Source of the DNA: Moringa oleifera
Lineage: Eukaryota; Streptophyta; Magnoliopsida; Brassicales; Moringaceae
Reading direction: 5' to 3'
Length of the DNA stretch: 64,000 bases
Assembly (NCBI GenBank): GCA_021397835.1
Contig: JAJFZO010000407.1
Coordinates: 4,030,001-4,094,000, forward strand
Part shown: positions 11,500-24,173 of the stretch, one piece after another
Layout of the letters: each line of letters starts with the position of its first letter
How positions within the stretch are numbered: position 1 is the stretch's first letter
Program-made: the position numbers and the translations under genes
The notes under the pieces: model-generated
Databases searched by the model: none
The model's input: the letters and a program-made list of their open reading frames with translations, nothing else
Told to the model about the DNA's origin: nothing

Positions 11500-12020
11500 C
11501 TACATAGATCCAAACCAAAAAGCATAATTATCTCCTGAGCCGAGGGATGGTGTACATCTAGTCTCCTGCCTTGCACAATAATCTGCTTTAATGCTTCGGG
11601 TCAACTCTGGTCTTTGTTGGCATGAAGCAGACATGGTCGTCTTTCTTGAGCGACCAGCCCTAGGTTTGATCAGCTTCATGGACCCTGATCCCATTTTGTT
11701 TTCTCGACTCATTAATCTCAATGTAAGATAAGCTCGTATCAACAGCAGGAATCAACAATATTAAACCAAAATGCACCAGAAGTTGCAACTTAAGAGGGAC
11801 AAGTAAGTGCTCAAATTGTTGCACCCCAATCAGCGTGACTGAAACATTTGCATCCCCACCTGCTGCATGCAGCAATGCCTGCACCACCATCTTGCTTCTC
11901 ATAGTCACTGGAGTACAGCTTGCATTTACGGGGAAAGTTTGCCCACCAAAGTTCACACTGATTGCACTAGAAGCACTGTCCGCTCTCCATGCTTTGGTTA
12001 TGATTCTGTGCACACCATTA
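11500..12020 (-). pseudogene. Unrecognised exon-like remnant
   Basis: Less AT-rich than the DNA around it. On the minus strand an acceptor-like TTTTATTGTCAG is followed by an exon-like open stretch: VNFGGQTFPVNASCTPVTMR, then SKMVVQALLHAAGGDANVSV, from an open frame at 12,013-11,660. Amino-acid composition and codon use look coding, unlike the surrounding DNA. Open frames after about 11,830 shift, and a second frame (11,742-11,500) takes over with Arg/Ser-rich sequence, suggesting an intron or a frameshift. No upstream exon or start could be found in the segments next to it. I do not recognise the protein. It may be a captured internal exon of a host gene. Confidence 0.4.
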
Positions 12021-12299
12021 CTGACAATAAAACATGATTAAGTTATATTTGCATAAATACTTAATGCACAAACTATAAAATTGAAAATTAGATTAATTTG
12101 TTCGTTTCTCAGATGGTAAAATTAAAATATACGGAGAAAGAACCTAGATATGTTTTTTCTGGCAAGCAAGTGTTTCCAGAATCATATGCCTCTCATTAGC
12201 TCAAATCTCCTGTCTTTCACTGTAACAAAACAAACTTTTTTCATGGCCAAAAATGATTTTTCTATAAGTCATAACAATGTCAAAAAAGGTTTTTCACCT

Positions 12300-12740
12300 A
12301 GTTCCTTAGTTTCTTTTTTTCTTACACTATAATGAGATAAGTCACAAATCTTATTTAATTCGACAAATAATTATATGTGTAACAAATTATCAATATGAAT
12401 ACAAAAACTTTTAGATGTAAATAAGGTAAAAAAATAGAACTAGAGCACAGAAGCATTCCGCAATAACACTATCTTCCACCTCTCTAATAGTTCAGCTTTT
12501 GTTCTGTGTATTGAAAACTTTAAAGTTGGATCTTTAAGCATAAGATTCCAACTCCCTTGCCCACGTCGACCATCGTTAATTGACCCGCACAGAATCAAAT
12601 TTATCTAATCATCAGATCACAAGACAAAATTCAATAATATCACCACATATATCAGATGCAAAAGGTTAAATTAACATTTTAAACTAAACAGAAATGATAT
12701 AAAATGGTACTTTTGGAATGACAATCTCTTTTGTTTTCAC
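12300..12740. repeat. Repeat segment A, third copy
   Basis: Matches 1,880-2,330 at an offset of about 10.41 kb (for example TCTCTAATA at 2,072 and 12,481). It is followed by the same copia leader. Confidence 0.65.
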
Positions 12741-13985
12741 ATTCAAGCTGGTAGAGCACTCAGCATCTAATGCTAGACCATATGAAACATATGTTGAAAA
12801 AAATCATGTGTTTGGATGTAAAATGTATGGAAAGGTGTATGAAAAGTGTCTTTTCATTTTAAATGGAAAAGTATCATTTTGTTAAGATGCATTATTTCCA
12901 TTTGAAGTACATAAATTTAGGAAATCAAACTCATTTAATATCATATCTTGACACTAATGAAAAAACCTCCGTCGTAACTATTTCATTCATCAGAAACATC
13001 TATCCTTCATTCTCTCTTCCTTCATTAAAAATAAATATTTGCTTTTTTCAAGAAAAGCAGCTGTAAATTAATTTATTATTCTTGTAAATTAAAGTGCTAC
13101 ATACTTTCAAAAGGGGAGATCATTAATCTTTGAAGGTATTCACCATCAATAATCTATTAGGACAGATATATATTAGTTTCTTATTCTTGTGAATTGAAGT
13201 GCTATATTCTTTCACTATAAAAGATCATTGTGCCTGAAGAGATATTCATCATTAACTTATTTAGATTAATTTTGAAGTGTTTTTTGTCTTAAATAAGTAG
13301 ACTGAAACTTCCGCATCGGTCTAACAAAATATAATTATGTGCTATATTTTACTAAAATTTTATTTAAATTTGTTTATTTCCATTTGAAGTAAATCACATA
13401 TATCTTTCTAAGTTTTCACGCAATATCATTTATTATGTGAGAGAGAACAATCTTAAACAAAATCATTTGGTTACTTTTTTATTGCTTTATTATAAATTTT
13501 AATATCGTGTTTACTACAATCGTTTTTTATTTGTTTGATAATTTATTTAGTCAATGACAACTACATCATTTGTTATTGTTACAATTATTACAAATGGTCC
13601 AAGTACAATGATCAATGTTCCTACTCTATGTTAGTGATGGGATGAAACTAAAAAGTTAAATGGAATAGACTTTTAAGTAGTTGCTAATAGAAGTTCAGCT
13701 TAGGGGATAATATAAAAGCTTTTTCAATCTTAAATGATATATAGTTAGTTGTAAAATTAACTTTAGAAGCTATTAATAATCCCACATCTAAAAGTATTAT
13801 TGTTACTCACATAAAATGCTTTTTCAAAAACAATTTAATTATATTTTAAACAAGTTTAGTTAGTTGGGTAAGACAACTGTTGAATGTTTAAATTTTAAAT
13901 TTTGACAATTTGATCAAACCAAATTAGATGAAAAATATTTGGTCGCACCGATTCTCCCCTAGTCGATCATCTTATCAAAAGAGCT
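12740..13985 (+). mobile_element. Copia remnant, unit 2, internally deleted
   Basis: Matches unit 1 in the leader (GGTAGAGCACTCAGCATCTA) and through the gag start near 13,554 (ATGACAACTACATCATTTGT). At about 13,680 it jumps to sequence equal to about 4,870 of unit 1. The offset between the two units falls from about 10.41 kb before this point to about 8.94 kb after it, so about 1.47 kb of gag-pol sequence is missing here. No open frame remains. Confidence 0.65.
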
Positions 13986-14094
13986 TGTGAATTGGAGCCA
14001 GAGTTCATTTATTTGGACTCTCTACTTGTTGTTGTAGATGATGGGGTGTATGTTATCCAAAGCATTTCAAGTTGTAATTTTCTTGTTTTCTCTT

Positions 14095-14770
14095 TTGAAA
14101 AAAAAAAGAGGACAATTTTTAGATTTAGCTAAAACTCTAGTCATTTAATCTAATGGATGCATTTCAATTACCTACGGAATCTCTCTTGATTTATAGTTAT
14201 TTGATTTTAAAGACGATTTAACTTTTATTTGAAAAATACTTGATAAAGCAAAACAAGTCATGGTTTAAAAATTAATTTATTATTTGATAATTTGTAATGA
14301 TGATTTTTAACTATTAGGCATATATATAGATCTATTATAGTTCGTTTGATTTCTGATTTTATTTCTTGTATTGTCATTTAGATTATGTCCGGGTTAGATT
14401 TGAGGTGTTAAGCTTTTTTAGCTTTACTATAATAAGACACTTTTCATGAAACCTTTTACAAGGGTTGCTAGCTTTTTGTTTTTATTTTATCATGTAAAGC
14501 TTAATACGTAGTAAATTATGGTAAAAAATCATGAGTTTCATTCTTTTATCATTTTTACTTTTCATCACTTTCAATTAATTGTTTTTCTTAAACCATGGAG
14601 AGGGGAAAGATTTTCTTCAGCATTTGAATATGCAAAAATCCAATTCTTGAAAAGAGAATCACATATACGCATGGGTGAAATAAACATGCATGATTCATTA
14701 TTTTTTCAAAATATAACAAAGTTAAAAGTGGAAAATGTAACAAAGTGAGCAGAATATCTCTTCCCTTAAA
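14095..14770. repeat. Six-copy flanking module, copy 5
   Basis: Closely matches 5.24-5.87 kb, including TTATCATGTAAAGCTTAATA and AATCACATATACGCATGGGT. It lies on the 3' side of small-gene copy B. Confidence 0.65.
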
Positions 14771-15079
14771 CATGTCTTGTTTAAAGATTTTTGATGTTTA
14801 ATAAAATCAAATCTTCCAAATAGAAATTGAAATAAAATTGGAAGAAACTTTATTCTTCATATAATGTAACATAACTAGTTGTGTGTATATATATATATAG
14901 CTTTGTTATACACAAAATTCATAGTTCAAAAAGAATAATAATGGTAAGATCAATTATTTTTTAGGATAATATTTCAATAATCACACCAAGGTAAAACATA
15001 GAACTCACTTTCAAGCTTACAGGTGAACGTGAAGATTACAGTACCATAACTAATACACTACCGAAGTGTATTGTCTTAG

Positions 15080-15595
15080 ACTAAGAGAAAGTTGGGTTCT
15101 TCAACCTCTCTAACATCTTTATGAGACTAAAACTGAAGCTTGGAAACAGGTTATGCGCGTGATATTACTTCTTTGAAATAGTCCATAACTGAATTTTTGA
15201 TTCGATTCTCAACACCTTGATGTCTTTTGCCATCGAACAATCAAACTTTGGTAGAGAAACTTTGCTATTAGGAGCTTTTCATTACATATTCATATCGCAC
15301 CAGCTATATATTGTTTACAAAGAATACATGTCAAAGATACCTAGATTGTTAGTAAAAATTTGTTGCTTTTGTGAGACTACATGGTTGGGGATACAAGAGA
15401 ACTACTGCAGTAGAATTAAAAAAATTATTGCCAATTCTTCTTTGATATGAAGCCCCAAATATCGTTCCATATTCATATCACACGAGCCGTGTACTGTTTA
15501 CGCCGAGATACCTAAACTGTTATCAAAATTTCCTTCTTTCGTGAGACTCCATGGCTGGGGTATAAGAGCGCTCCTGCGGTACAATATGAGCAAAA
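15080..15595 (-). other. Conserved downstream part of small-gene copy B
   Basis: Homologous to 6,121-6,660, including the internally duplicated stretch. In copy A that stretch is the pair of YPQPCSLTKE-type readings. Here the pieces at 15,345-15,420 and 15,500-15,570 correspond, and the second is a little shorter. Start and end of any real exon are uncertain. Confidence 0.4.
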
Positions 15596-16187
15596 TCATT
15601 GCTGATTTCTTCCTTGGTGGAGAGCCTCTGGTACGATGAAGTGCTCACTGAAGATAGGAGTGCCAGATCTGTAAATCACACCAAGATTAGGCATTAGCTC
15701 GTGTAGATGAAATGATTCATGCTGAAAAAAATACATTTGGAGCATAATCCTTACAAGAGATCTGGAAAAACAAATTTGCTGTAAGACAATTTGAACGTTT
15801 AAGCCACTAAGCCAAATAAAAAAAAAACTATATATTCCATAAGAGGGAAGAAGCATAACTGAAATATGTAAGTTGACAAGATTAAATGGCTAATAGGGAA
15901 AAAACAGACAGAATATTGAACCAAAAAATATGCCAACATGGGATTGTGATTGAACCTTTAGATCCTCATTTGGTAAATCACCGATTCAACTTTTCTGAAA
16001 TTATTTAAAAATAATATGTTAAGATTTTAAGAAAAACAGGAGATCTATTTACATTATCCCAAATCGAATAAACAAAATATTCCCACAGAAAAAAACAAAC
16101 CTTGAAAATAGATGTAGCTAATAGAACACTTGATCTGATCTTGGATTCCATACTATCTTCATCATCTTTACTCTCCTCGGCAATCAT
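15596..16187 (-). pseudogene. Small spliced gene of unknown function, copy B (stop in exon 2)
   Basis: Exon 1 is 16187-16101 (29 codons, 26 identical to copy A, same donor AAG|GTTTG). Exon 2 is 15994-15956 (39 bp, same splice sites), but its third codon is TGA where copy A has CGA, so the three-exon reading is broken. Exon 3 (15721-15596) stays open 7 codons beyond copy A and ends GRNQQ. Because every junction is phase 0, skipping exon 2 would still give an uninterrupted 70-residue frame. It is either a recent pseudogene or an exon-skipping gene. The TATA box upstream is intact. Confidence 0.45.
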
Positions 16188-16290
16188 ACTAAGAATGTTT
16201 TGATGTAAAAATGAAACAGGAAAACGAAGCAGAAAAACAAATGAAACAAGCCGCCTTTAGAATTTAACAATTTAGGTCTAGATTTTGAGA

Positions 16291-16302
16291 CCTTTATAAA
16301 GG
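16291..16302 (-). promoter_or_regulatory. TATA box of the small gene, copy B
   Basis: CCTTTATAAAGG, identical in its core to 7,358-7,369 and at the same distance from the ATG. Confidence 0.55.
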
Positions 16303-17070
16303 CATGAAGTAGGGTTAGTGGAAGGGCAATTTTGAGATATTGGCAAAAAGACAGGTCATTTATCTAATGGATATATCATAGTTTGCTAATATATCTAATC
16401 TTTTCATTCTAACCATTTATGTTAGATCTTTTAAATTATATTGGTATTATAATTTTAAAGAGGATCTAAGTTTTCTTTGGAAAGTCTCAATTAGAGAATA
16501 AATATTCATGGTTTATTTATTTATTTTTTTGAGAATTTGTATTCACGATTTTACATTCATGGACGACCCTCACTTATGACTATATCTAGATCTATTGTAG
16601 TTCGTTGATTATTTTAATTTTTTAAATTCTTATTTAGATTATATCAAACTTATACTTGAAGTGTTAGGTGTTTTTAGCTTCATTAATAATATGAGATTTT
16701 TTTATGAAAAGTTTTATGAGTGCTGTCTTTTGTTTTTTAATCATTATTTAAAAAATTATGATAGGAAATCATGAATTTCAACCTTTTAAGAAAACATTTC
16801 ATGACTTTCCATTAATTGTTTTCCTTATGCCATATAGAAGGAAAATATATTTTTTTTCAACATTTGCATATATGAAAATACAATTCTTGAAAAGGCTATC
16901 ACTAATGTAACATGCATAGATGAAATAAACACTAATTAGTTCATTATGTTTTGAAATACCAGTGAAATTTAAAAAAAATAAAAACTCAAGGTAGAATATC
17001 TCTCCCTTAAACATATCTGGTATAAACATTTTTTCTATAACTTTTGCCATTAAGATCATTCTCTCAAATA
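16303..17070. repeat. Six-copy flanking module, copy 6
   Basis: Best match to copy 3 (for example GTCATTTATCTAATGGATAT and CATTTCATGACTTTC), in the same position relative to its small gene. Confidence 0.6.
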
Positions 17071-18470
17071 TTTGTACCAACAATTAAATGATTAGAAAGA
17101 ATACATGTAAAGACACTTAACTGATGAAATATCTAAGGAAAAATATATTTGGTATTAATTAATGCCGCAATGGGTTCCGATCGGGTTAAATTTTCAAAAT
17201 GATTTTAATATATATATGGAATTTTTTAAAAAATTAAAAAAATAAAAAAGGTCATCATCAATTTTTTTTATGATATAATTGAATACTAAAATTTGCTTGT
17301 TCTCGAGAATTGCTTGTTAGATTAACAAAAATAAATATAAAAATAATGAGGACATTGATATTTCGAAATTAAAAAAACGAGTTCAAGAGTGGGTTATGTT
17401 TGGGGACAAATTAGCACTCTCACTACACCCCAAGATTGGTACCAATTGATCATTATTTACTTAAAAAGCAGACTAATACCCACCTCCAATGCTTCAAAGT
17501 TTTTATTTTTCTTTCCTTCTTAAAACCTAAGAGTTATATTCCTTATTCTAATTTTCATTAATTCTTTGTATTGTTCTTTATTGAGTATTAAGTGAGGATT
17601 TTTAACAATCTAATCTAGGTAAGCCAGATTCTTTTTTAAAAAAAAATATTAGCATCTTGTCTTGACATTTAAGTGATGATTGTAAATACTGGTAGTGTTT
17701 CAACACTACCAACTTTGAATAATCTATATTGTTTCTTTGGGTGTCATGCTCAACAACTTGGATATGTTGATCCTCTGAATTTGCATTAGAATATGCATTG
17801 TTGTTTCTATGGCCACAATGCTTTGTAACATGGTAGATATATGAAAGATCAAATCAATGTATTGACAGCCTTGTGATTTGGTTACGGAGTCCAATTCAAA
17901 TGCTGACAGCTAGAGATTCATAAACAACGATACCAATTTTTCTTCTTCAATAGTGATTATTTATTTCATTTCTTAAAGTTTAGCTTTTTTATATTGTTAA
18001 ATTATATTTAATTTTAGTCTTATATTTGTTTGTAAGGTAATACTAATAGAGATTCAAATGTTCAAATTGAGGATGACCTAGATAACTATGTTTGAAGTTT
18101 AATATTCATGCAATATTATCATATTATTAATATAAAAATTTAGAGTTTTTATGTACCTGTTAACTTTATTTTTCATCACAATTTTTCTATTTAAAAGTTT
18201 GAGACTTTATTTTACTTGTTATTTCAAAGTATATTAATGATTTTATGTGCTTGCAAATAAATTATTTTTAAGAACTCATCATAAAAAAGATTATTTTCAA
18301 TGACATCCGAGAGTCAAAAGAGTCCGAAATAGTTTTTTCTAACAGTTGTCATGCATTTGCAACTTTTTTTTTTTCCGACAAAAGTTACTGTTTCTTGTAA
18401 TGAATACTAAAACCGGAGTCTAATAATTAGCATGCACTTGAGTACTTAATTCCTTAATTTCTCTCTTTTA
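17071..18470. other. Intergenic DNA, end of the duplicated block
   Basis: The first 100 bases still match 8.2-8.33 kb; the rest appears unique and AT-rich. No coding exon or repeat was recognised between 17.4 and 18.47 kb. Confidence 0.4.
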
Positions 18471-18890
18471 TGGTTTTTATGCTATTATGAGATAAGCTAT
18501 AAATTTTATCTAATCCGGTACAGGACTATATGGTTAATAACTTTCATTAGTATGATTACAAAAGCCTTTAGATGTCACTTTATGTAAATAAGGTAACAAA
18601 AAGCTAGACAAGAACATTCCACAATAACCCAATCTCCACCGCTCTAATAGTTCTTCTTTTGTTGTATTGAAAACCTTAAAGTTGGATCTCCAAGGTCCAA
18701 TTCCCTTGCCCATATCAAACATCATAGACCCACAGCGAATCAAGTTTATTTAATTATCGGATGGCAAGACAAAGTTCAATGATATCACCACATATATCAA
18801 ATGCAAGAGGTTAAATTAACATTTTAAGCTAAGCAGAGATGATATAAATGGTACTTTTAGAATGATAATCCCTTTGACTTTCATTTTTAA
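18471..18890 (-). pseudogene. Repeat segment A, fourth copy, with a 69-codon frame
   Basis: The minus-strand frame 18,743-18,534 contains MMFDMGKGIGPWRSNFKVFN and then EELLERWR. Its counterparts near 2.1 and 12.5 kb are broken. The segment again lies directly upstream of a copia-derived unit. Family not recognised. Confidence 0.4.
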
Positions 18891-21800
18891 GCTTGGTAGA
18901 GAACTCAAAATCCAATGCTAGACCACATGAAATAATATGTGTTGGAAAATCATGCTAGACCACATGAAATATGTGTTGAAAAATCATGTGATTGAATGAA
19001 AAGATGTATAGAAAGGTATTTTTCAATTTTGAATAGAAAAGTGTTTTTCTATTGAATGCATTATTTCCATTTGAACTTTTTCTTCGAAGTCAAACTCATT
19101 TGGTGCCATCTTTCGACGCCTAACAACCCCCCACAACTTCATTCATCAATAATATCTCCATCATATAATTTATTTTTTATTAAAAGTAAATGTTTATTTT
19201 TTGAGAGAAAAAGCAATTATAAATTGATTCGTCATTATTATGAATTGAAATGTTATGCACTTTCACAAGAAGATATTGTTCTATCTTATGAGATTTTCAC
19301 CATCAATCTATTAGGACAACCATAAGTTGGATCTTTCTTCTTATGATGAAAGTGTTATGCACTTTCATAAGTAGAGATTATCATGTATCCCGAGAGACAT
19401 TTACCATCAACTCAATTAGACTGATCTAGGAGTTTTTTGTTCGAAGTATATAGATTTGAACTTCAACCTTGAGTGTTATACATTTTACTATCAATCCATT
19501 TCAATTTTTGTTTTTTGTTTTTTTGGTTTGAAGTAAATCAAATATCTTTCTAAGCTTTCAGTATCATTTGTCATACAGGAGATAATAAAAATCTTTTAAA
19601 AAATCACTTCGTTTACTTTTTTCATTTCTTTATTTTAAATTTTAGTATCGTGTTTAATACAATTGTTTTTAATGTGTTAAATAATTTTTAGTCAATGGTG
19701 ACTTTATCATTTGTTAGTGTTAAAACTGTTACAACTAGTCTAAACCCAACCATAATTAACATTCCTAATTATGCTAGTGATGGTGGAAAATGAGAAAAGT
19801 TCAATGGAACAAACTTTAAGATGTGGCATTAGAAAACGTTATTTTACCTCACAAATCTGAATGTTGCTAAAGTCTTCCCAAAAGATACTTTTATTTTGAT
19901 ACAAGATGAAAATAATAGACTTGCAATAGATGCTTTGAGAGCATGGATGCATTCTGACATTAGTTTTACGAAAATTACATCTTCAATGGGTTGAAGAGTA
20001 TATTGCATAATGCTTATAGCTCAATTAAAACTATAAAAGAATTGCGAAAATTTATGACGAAAAAGTACAAGGCAAAAGAACCGACACGAAGAAATTCATC
20101 GTGAGTAGATTTATAGATTACAAATGATAGATTCAAAACATGTCATTAGTAAGGCACATTATTACTACTGAATTTGCTTAAAATATATGCAAAAAATGAC
20201 ACTTAATGAGAGATTCCAAGTGGCTATTATAATTGAAAAATTACCTCCATGTTGAAAAGATTTCAAAAATTATGAAGTACAAGAACAAGGAAATAAAAAC
20301 TACGGATCTAGTTCTATGGTTGATTATAGAGAAGGATAATTGTATATCTAAGAAGAATGCAGGAAAAAACCTTATGGAGTCAAACACAAACTTGATGGAA
20401 CAAAATACTATGATAAAGGGAAAGCACTCTAGTCAATGTCTAAGTTAAAGCAAGCCCAAGAAATCCAATAAAAAATGTTACATCTGTCATAAGCAAAGTC
20501 ACCATATTGAAGATTACCTTAAGAAATCGTGAACTAAGTTTTAGTTAGTAATATTGCTGAAACAATGTGTGGTCTCCTATAGTGTTTGAACTTTTCAATG
20601 AATAACTCTAAAGAATGGTGGGTAAGCACTAGTGCTCCTCACATTTATTTCTATCAAAAGAAGTTAATCACTTTTTAAGTGGCAATTATTGATGGAAGAT
20701 AACTTTTTTACCGTTAATTCTGCCAACTCCAAGAACTGAAGTTGTTTGCAACATTGTGCTTAAAATGACCTTAATCAAATAACTCGTTCTAAATTATATA
20801 CTTCTTGTACTAGATATTTTGAATCATTGCTAAGCACGATGAGGTTGAGTTAACATTCAAATTTGAAAAAAAAAAAATTGTACTGACCAAGCATGGGATG
20901 TTGTGGATCAAGGGTATCTTACTGATGAATTATTAAAAATGAATATGTAATTATTGTACTTCTTGATTTTGATAATAATAAAATTGTTACTAGTTCAATT
21001 CATATTTGATAATTGAGTCTTTTAATTTATGTCATCACTAATTAAGACATGTGAAATATAATTCTTTATCGTAAATTAATAAGTTTAAATTTATTACCTA
21101 CATTTCACATTGATCCTAACCATAAGTGTGAAGCATATGTAGAAGCTAAATTAGTCAAGATACCATTTCAAACAATTGAAAAACACATTGAACCTCTAGA
21201 ATCAATTCACAATGATATTTGTGATTTAAAATTTGTGCATACTAGAGTTAATAAACAAATATCTCATTGCTTTTATTGGCGATTGCATGAAAGACTCTTA
21301 TGTTTATTTGCTAAGAAGGAAAGATGAAGCCTTGAAAGTGTTTCAACAATATAATAATAAGATGAAAATCAATTTAGCACGAAAATAAAAGTAATAAAGA
21401 GTAATAGAATTGGTGAATATGAAATACCATTTGGTGAGTATTTTAAAAAAATATGGAATTATTCACCAAACTACTAGCTTTTTAATTACTTTAGTTTAAT
21501 GAAGTTGCTAAATGAAAGAACTGTATGTTAAAAGAAACTGTGGATGCTACGTTGATAAGTTTTAGCTTATCTTAAAACATAATGGGTAAGTCTTTCTATT
21601 TGCAAGCCACATTCTTAGTGAAAATACCTCACAAGAATAAAAGACATACTTCTTAAGAATTACAAAAAAGTCTGAAAACCCTCCTACAAATATTTGAGAA
21701 TGTGATGATGATTAGTTAAAGTGATTGCTCCTAATTCTAAGAAGGTCATGGAACCAAAAATCATTAGTTGCACATTGATTGGATATGTAAAAAATAGCAA

Positions 21801-23110
21801 TGCATATGGGTTTCTAATGCATAAATCTGATATTCTTTATATAGATGATAATACAATTACTAAATCTAACAATATATATGCTTCATTTTTTGAAAACACA
21901 TTTCATTATAAAGATGTACAAGAGGCATCTTCTTTGAATAGTAATCTTTAAAAGGATAAAGAAGAACTTAGACACTGTAAGAAGATTAAAATATCTAAGT
22001 TAGACATAATTTTTCAACTTGTTTGTTAGAATACAAGCTTCAACCATTTAAGTAAGCAGTGTTAACACACTAAACTCTATTTTAGAAAGAGGTTATCAAC
22101 AATGAAGTTAAATCTATTATATAAAATCATACTTAGGAGTTAATTGATCTTCCTTCGAAAGACAAGCCTTTGGACAAGAAATAAATTTTCACAAATATAA
22201 AAATTAAAAGAACAAACGAGTTAATTGATAAATATAAGATTAGAACGGTAACATTCATTAGAATGCTTATTGCTATTGTTGCATTGCAGAATCTTGAGAT
22301 TCATCAAATGCATATCAAGAAAACCTTCCTCATTGGTGAACAAAAAGAAAAGATCTATAGGAAATAATTTAAAAGGTTTATTACACTTGAATAAGAAAAT
22401 AAGGTGGATATATAAGCCCTAAGGATATCTAAGACAGGAGAACGGGTGAATTGAGTTTTTAAAATTTTCTTACTTAATTAACAAGAACTAAAGTAATTTA
22501 CTTAAAACTATCATCTTCAAAAACACTAAAAAAATAAGTAAAATGCAAAATTAAAGGGTTTAGAGATAGATAGATCAAACACTATATATGATTTTACGTG
22601 GCCTTGTAACCCCACTTACGTCCATGCTTCCAAGCACCCACTGCTTGAGGAATTTCACCATTTTCTTTCAATAAATATCTTGATTACACCAACTAAGTTT
22701 CTTAATTTACTTAAGCCTTAAATTTTCACACTCAATAAAAATAAGGAATGTTATAACTCTTTCAAAGAGTGAATGATTATTAAAGAATTTTCTAGTGCTC
22801 ATTAAGATTGCTTAAGATTTAATTTGAAAATCATCGAAGGCTAAAGAGTGAGTAATGGAAGTTTGGCATAGGAGAATATGAAAGCTTTTCGCTTTTAGAT
22901 AATGAATCTACTTGCAAAATGAATTTTAAAAGCAGTTTATAATCTTATTTAAAAATATGATCGTTACTCATATAAAACACTTTTCTATATTAATTGGATC
23001 ACGTTTTAAACATGTTCAGTCGATAGGATAAGAGAGCCATTGAAAGTCTAAAATTCTGACGCCTCAATCGAACTAAATTGGATAGAAAGTATTTGATCGC
23101 CCATTTATTA
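18890..23110 (+). mobile_element. Degenerate Ty1/copia element, unit 3 (gag to RT)
   Basis: The longest copy of the unit. The gag start is near 19,696. A CCHC-like zinc knuckle (CYICHKQSHHIEDYL) lies near 20,475, followed by a pre-integrase-like stretch near 21,060-21,190. Integrase pieces lie near 21,300-21,480 (YVYLLRRKDEALKVFQQYNN on the plus strand, then a GIIHQTT reading). An integrase C-terminal stretch at 21,721-21,951 includes CTLIGYVKNSNAYGF. Reverse-transcriptase fragments continue to about 22,370. The order gag, integrase, RT is that of Ty1/copia. Frameshifts and stops occur throughout, so it cannot be active. The tail (22,680-23,100) matches 4,680-5,110. No matching LTR pair was found by eye. 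Confidence 0.75.
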
Positions 23111-24173
23111 GTGTTGGATCCTCCCCTAATTTTCTTCCTGAGATTTGGGCAAGTTGAATTCTCCAATGTGGTAGAATTTTCTAAGTACATGATTGGACTG
23201 AGTCGGATCTTCAATTTAGTCTTAGAACTTCAAAGAAGCTACATTATTAATGGTGTTTATATTCACAGTGGAAAAGGAGAAGAACCATGTCCTATGGATC
23301 TTACTTGTTCCATTTATGCTGAAGTTTTGTAACAATTATTGTTTAAAGAATGGTTTTCCTCCAAAGCAAGACGGAAAGTGCAATTAATTAGGTAAAGACA
23401 AGGATGGAATAAATGGTGAAAAAGGTAGAAAAGAAATCTATTAGAGGTCTCACTGAACACCCACCCAACTGAAGATTTAGAGACTAAAAGATTTAAATGC
23501 TTTTGCTCCTCAAGATTTTAAGAACTTAAAGATTCATTACTTCTCACAAGCTAAAAACCTGATACTTAACTAAACACATGAAAAAACCACCTCTTTGTTT
23601 ACTAGCGTGGAATTCCTGGAATACATTGAATACAACCTATACTAATTTGGATTGTGGTTTCTTCTTGTTTACCACAAAGCGGTACCTTTGAGGCACTTCA
23701 GGTCCAACCACAATGCACCTTTAGGGCATAAATTCCCAGCTGGTTCTGCCAACAAAGGACTAACAATGAAGACTCTCTCCTACACAAAAGGGTGGTAACT
23801 TACACCATCATCATTTAGATGGCACAGCCTCTTCCATTCCTGCCAATGCAGCAGGGCATCAACATATCATTCAGATCTCATGCATCCAATATGATGATTA
23901 CCAAAACAACATTCAACAAAATTCAGCCAATGCGATACCATGGTTACCAAAAGTCTAAATTCATTAACAACATTCAACAAAATCCAACCAAATGCAAAAC
24001 GGTGATTACCAAACATTCAACAAAATCCGGCCAATAATTCAAAGGTTCTTCTAGAAAAGCACCCCATGATCCTCATGTCCTAGATTAAAAAAGTTATTCC
24101 GAAATAATTAAACTAGTGCAGCCTGAGTCAACCCGACCCTCATAACCATAACCTGTTTCTAGGTTTAATGATA
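23111..24173. other. Intergenic DNA downstream of the PHD gene
   Basis: A 20-bp unit, ATTCAACAAAATYCRRCCAA, occurs three times at 23,911, 23,972 and 24,015, alternating with GATTACCAAA. The frame at 23,819-24,037 is created by that repeat. No gene was recognised, although the first 60 codons of 23,078-23,332 are open across the end of the copia tail. Confidence 0.4.
23894..24034. repeat. Short minisatellite, three units
   Basis: Three copies of the 20-mer ATTCAACAAAATYCRRCCAA at 43-61 bp spacing, each preceded by a TTACCAAA-type motif. Confidence 0.7.

Noticed and set aside
11660..12013. Reading 11,660-12,013 as one continuous 117-aa gene
   Set aside because: Only the first 65 or so codons look coding; after that the composition changes as if entering an intron, and no start codon context or promoter was found.
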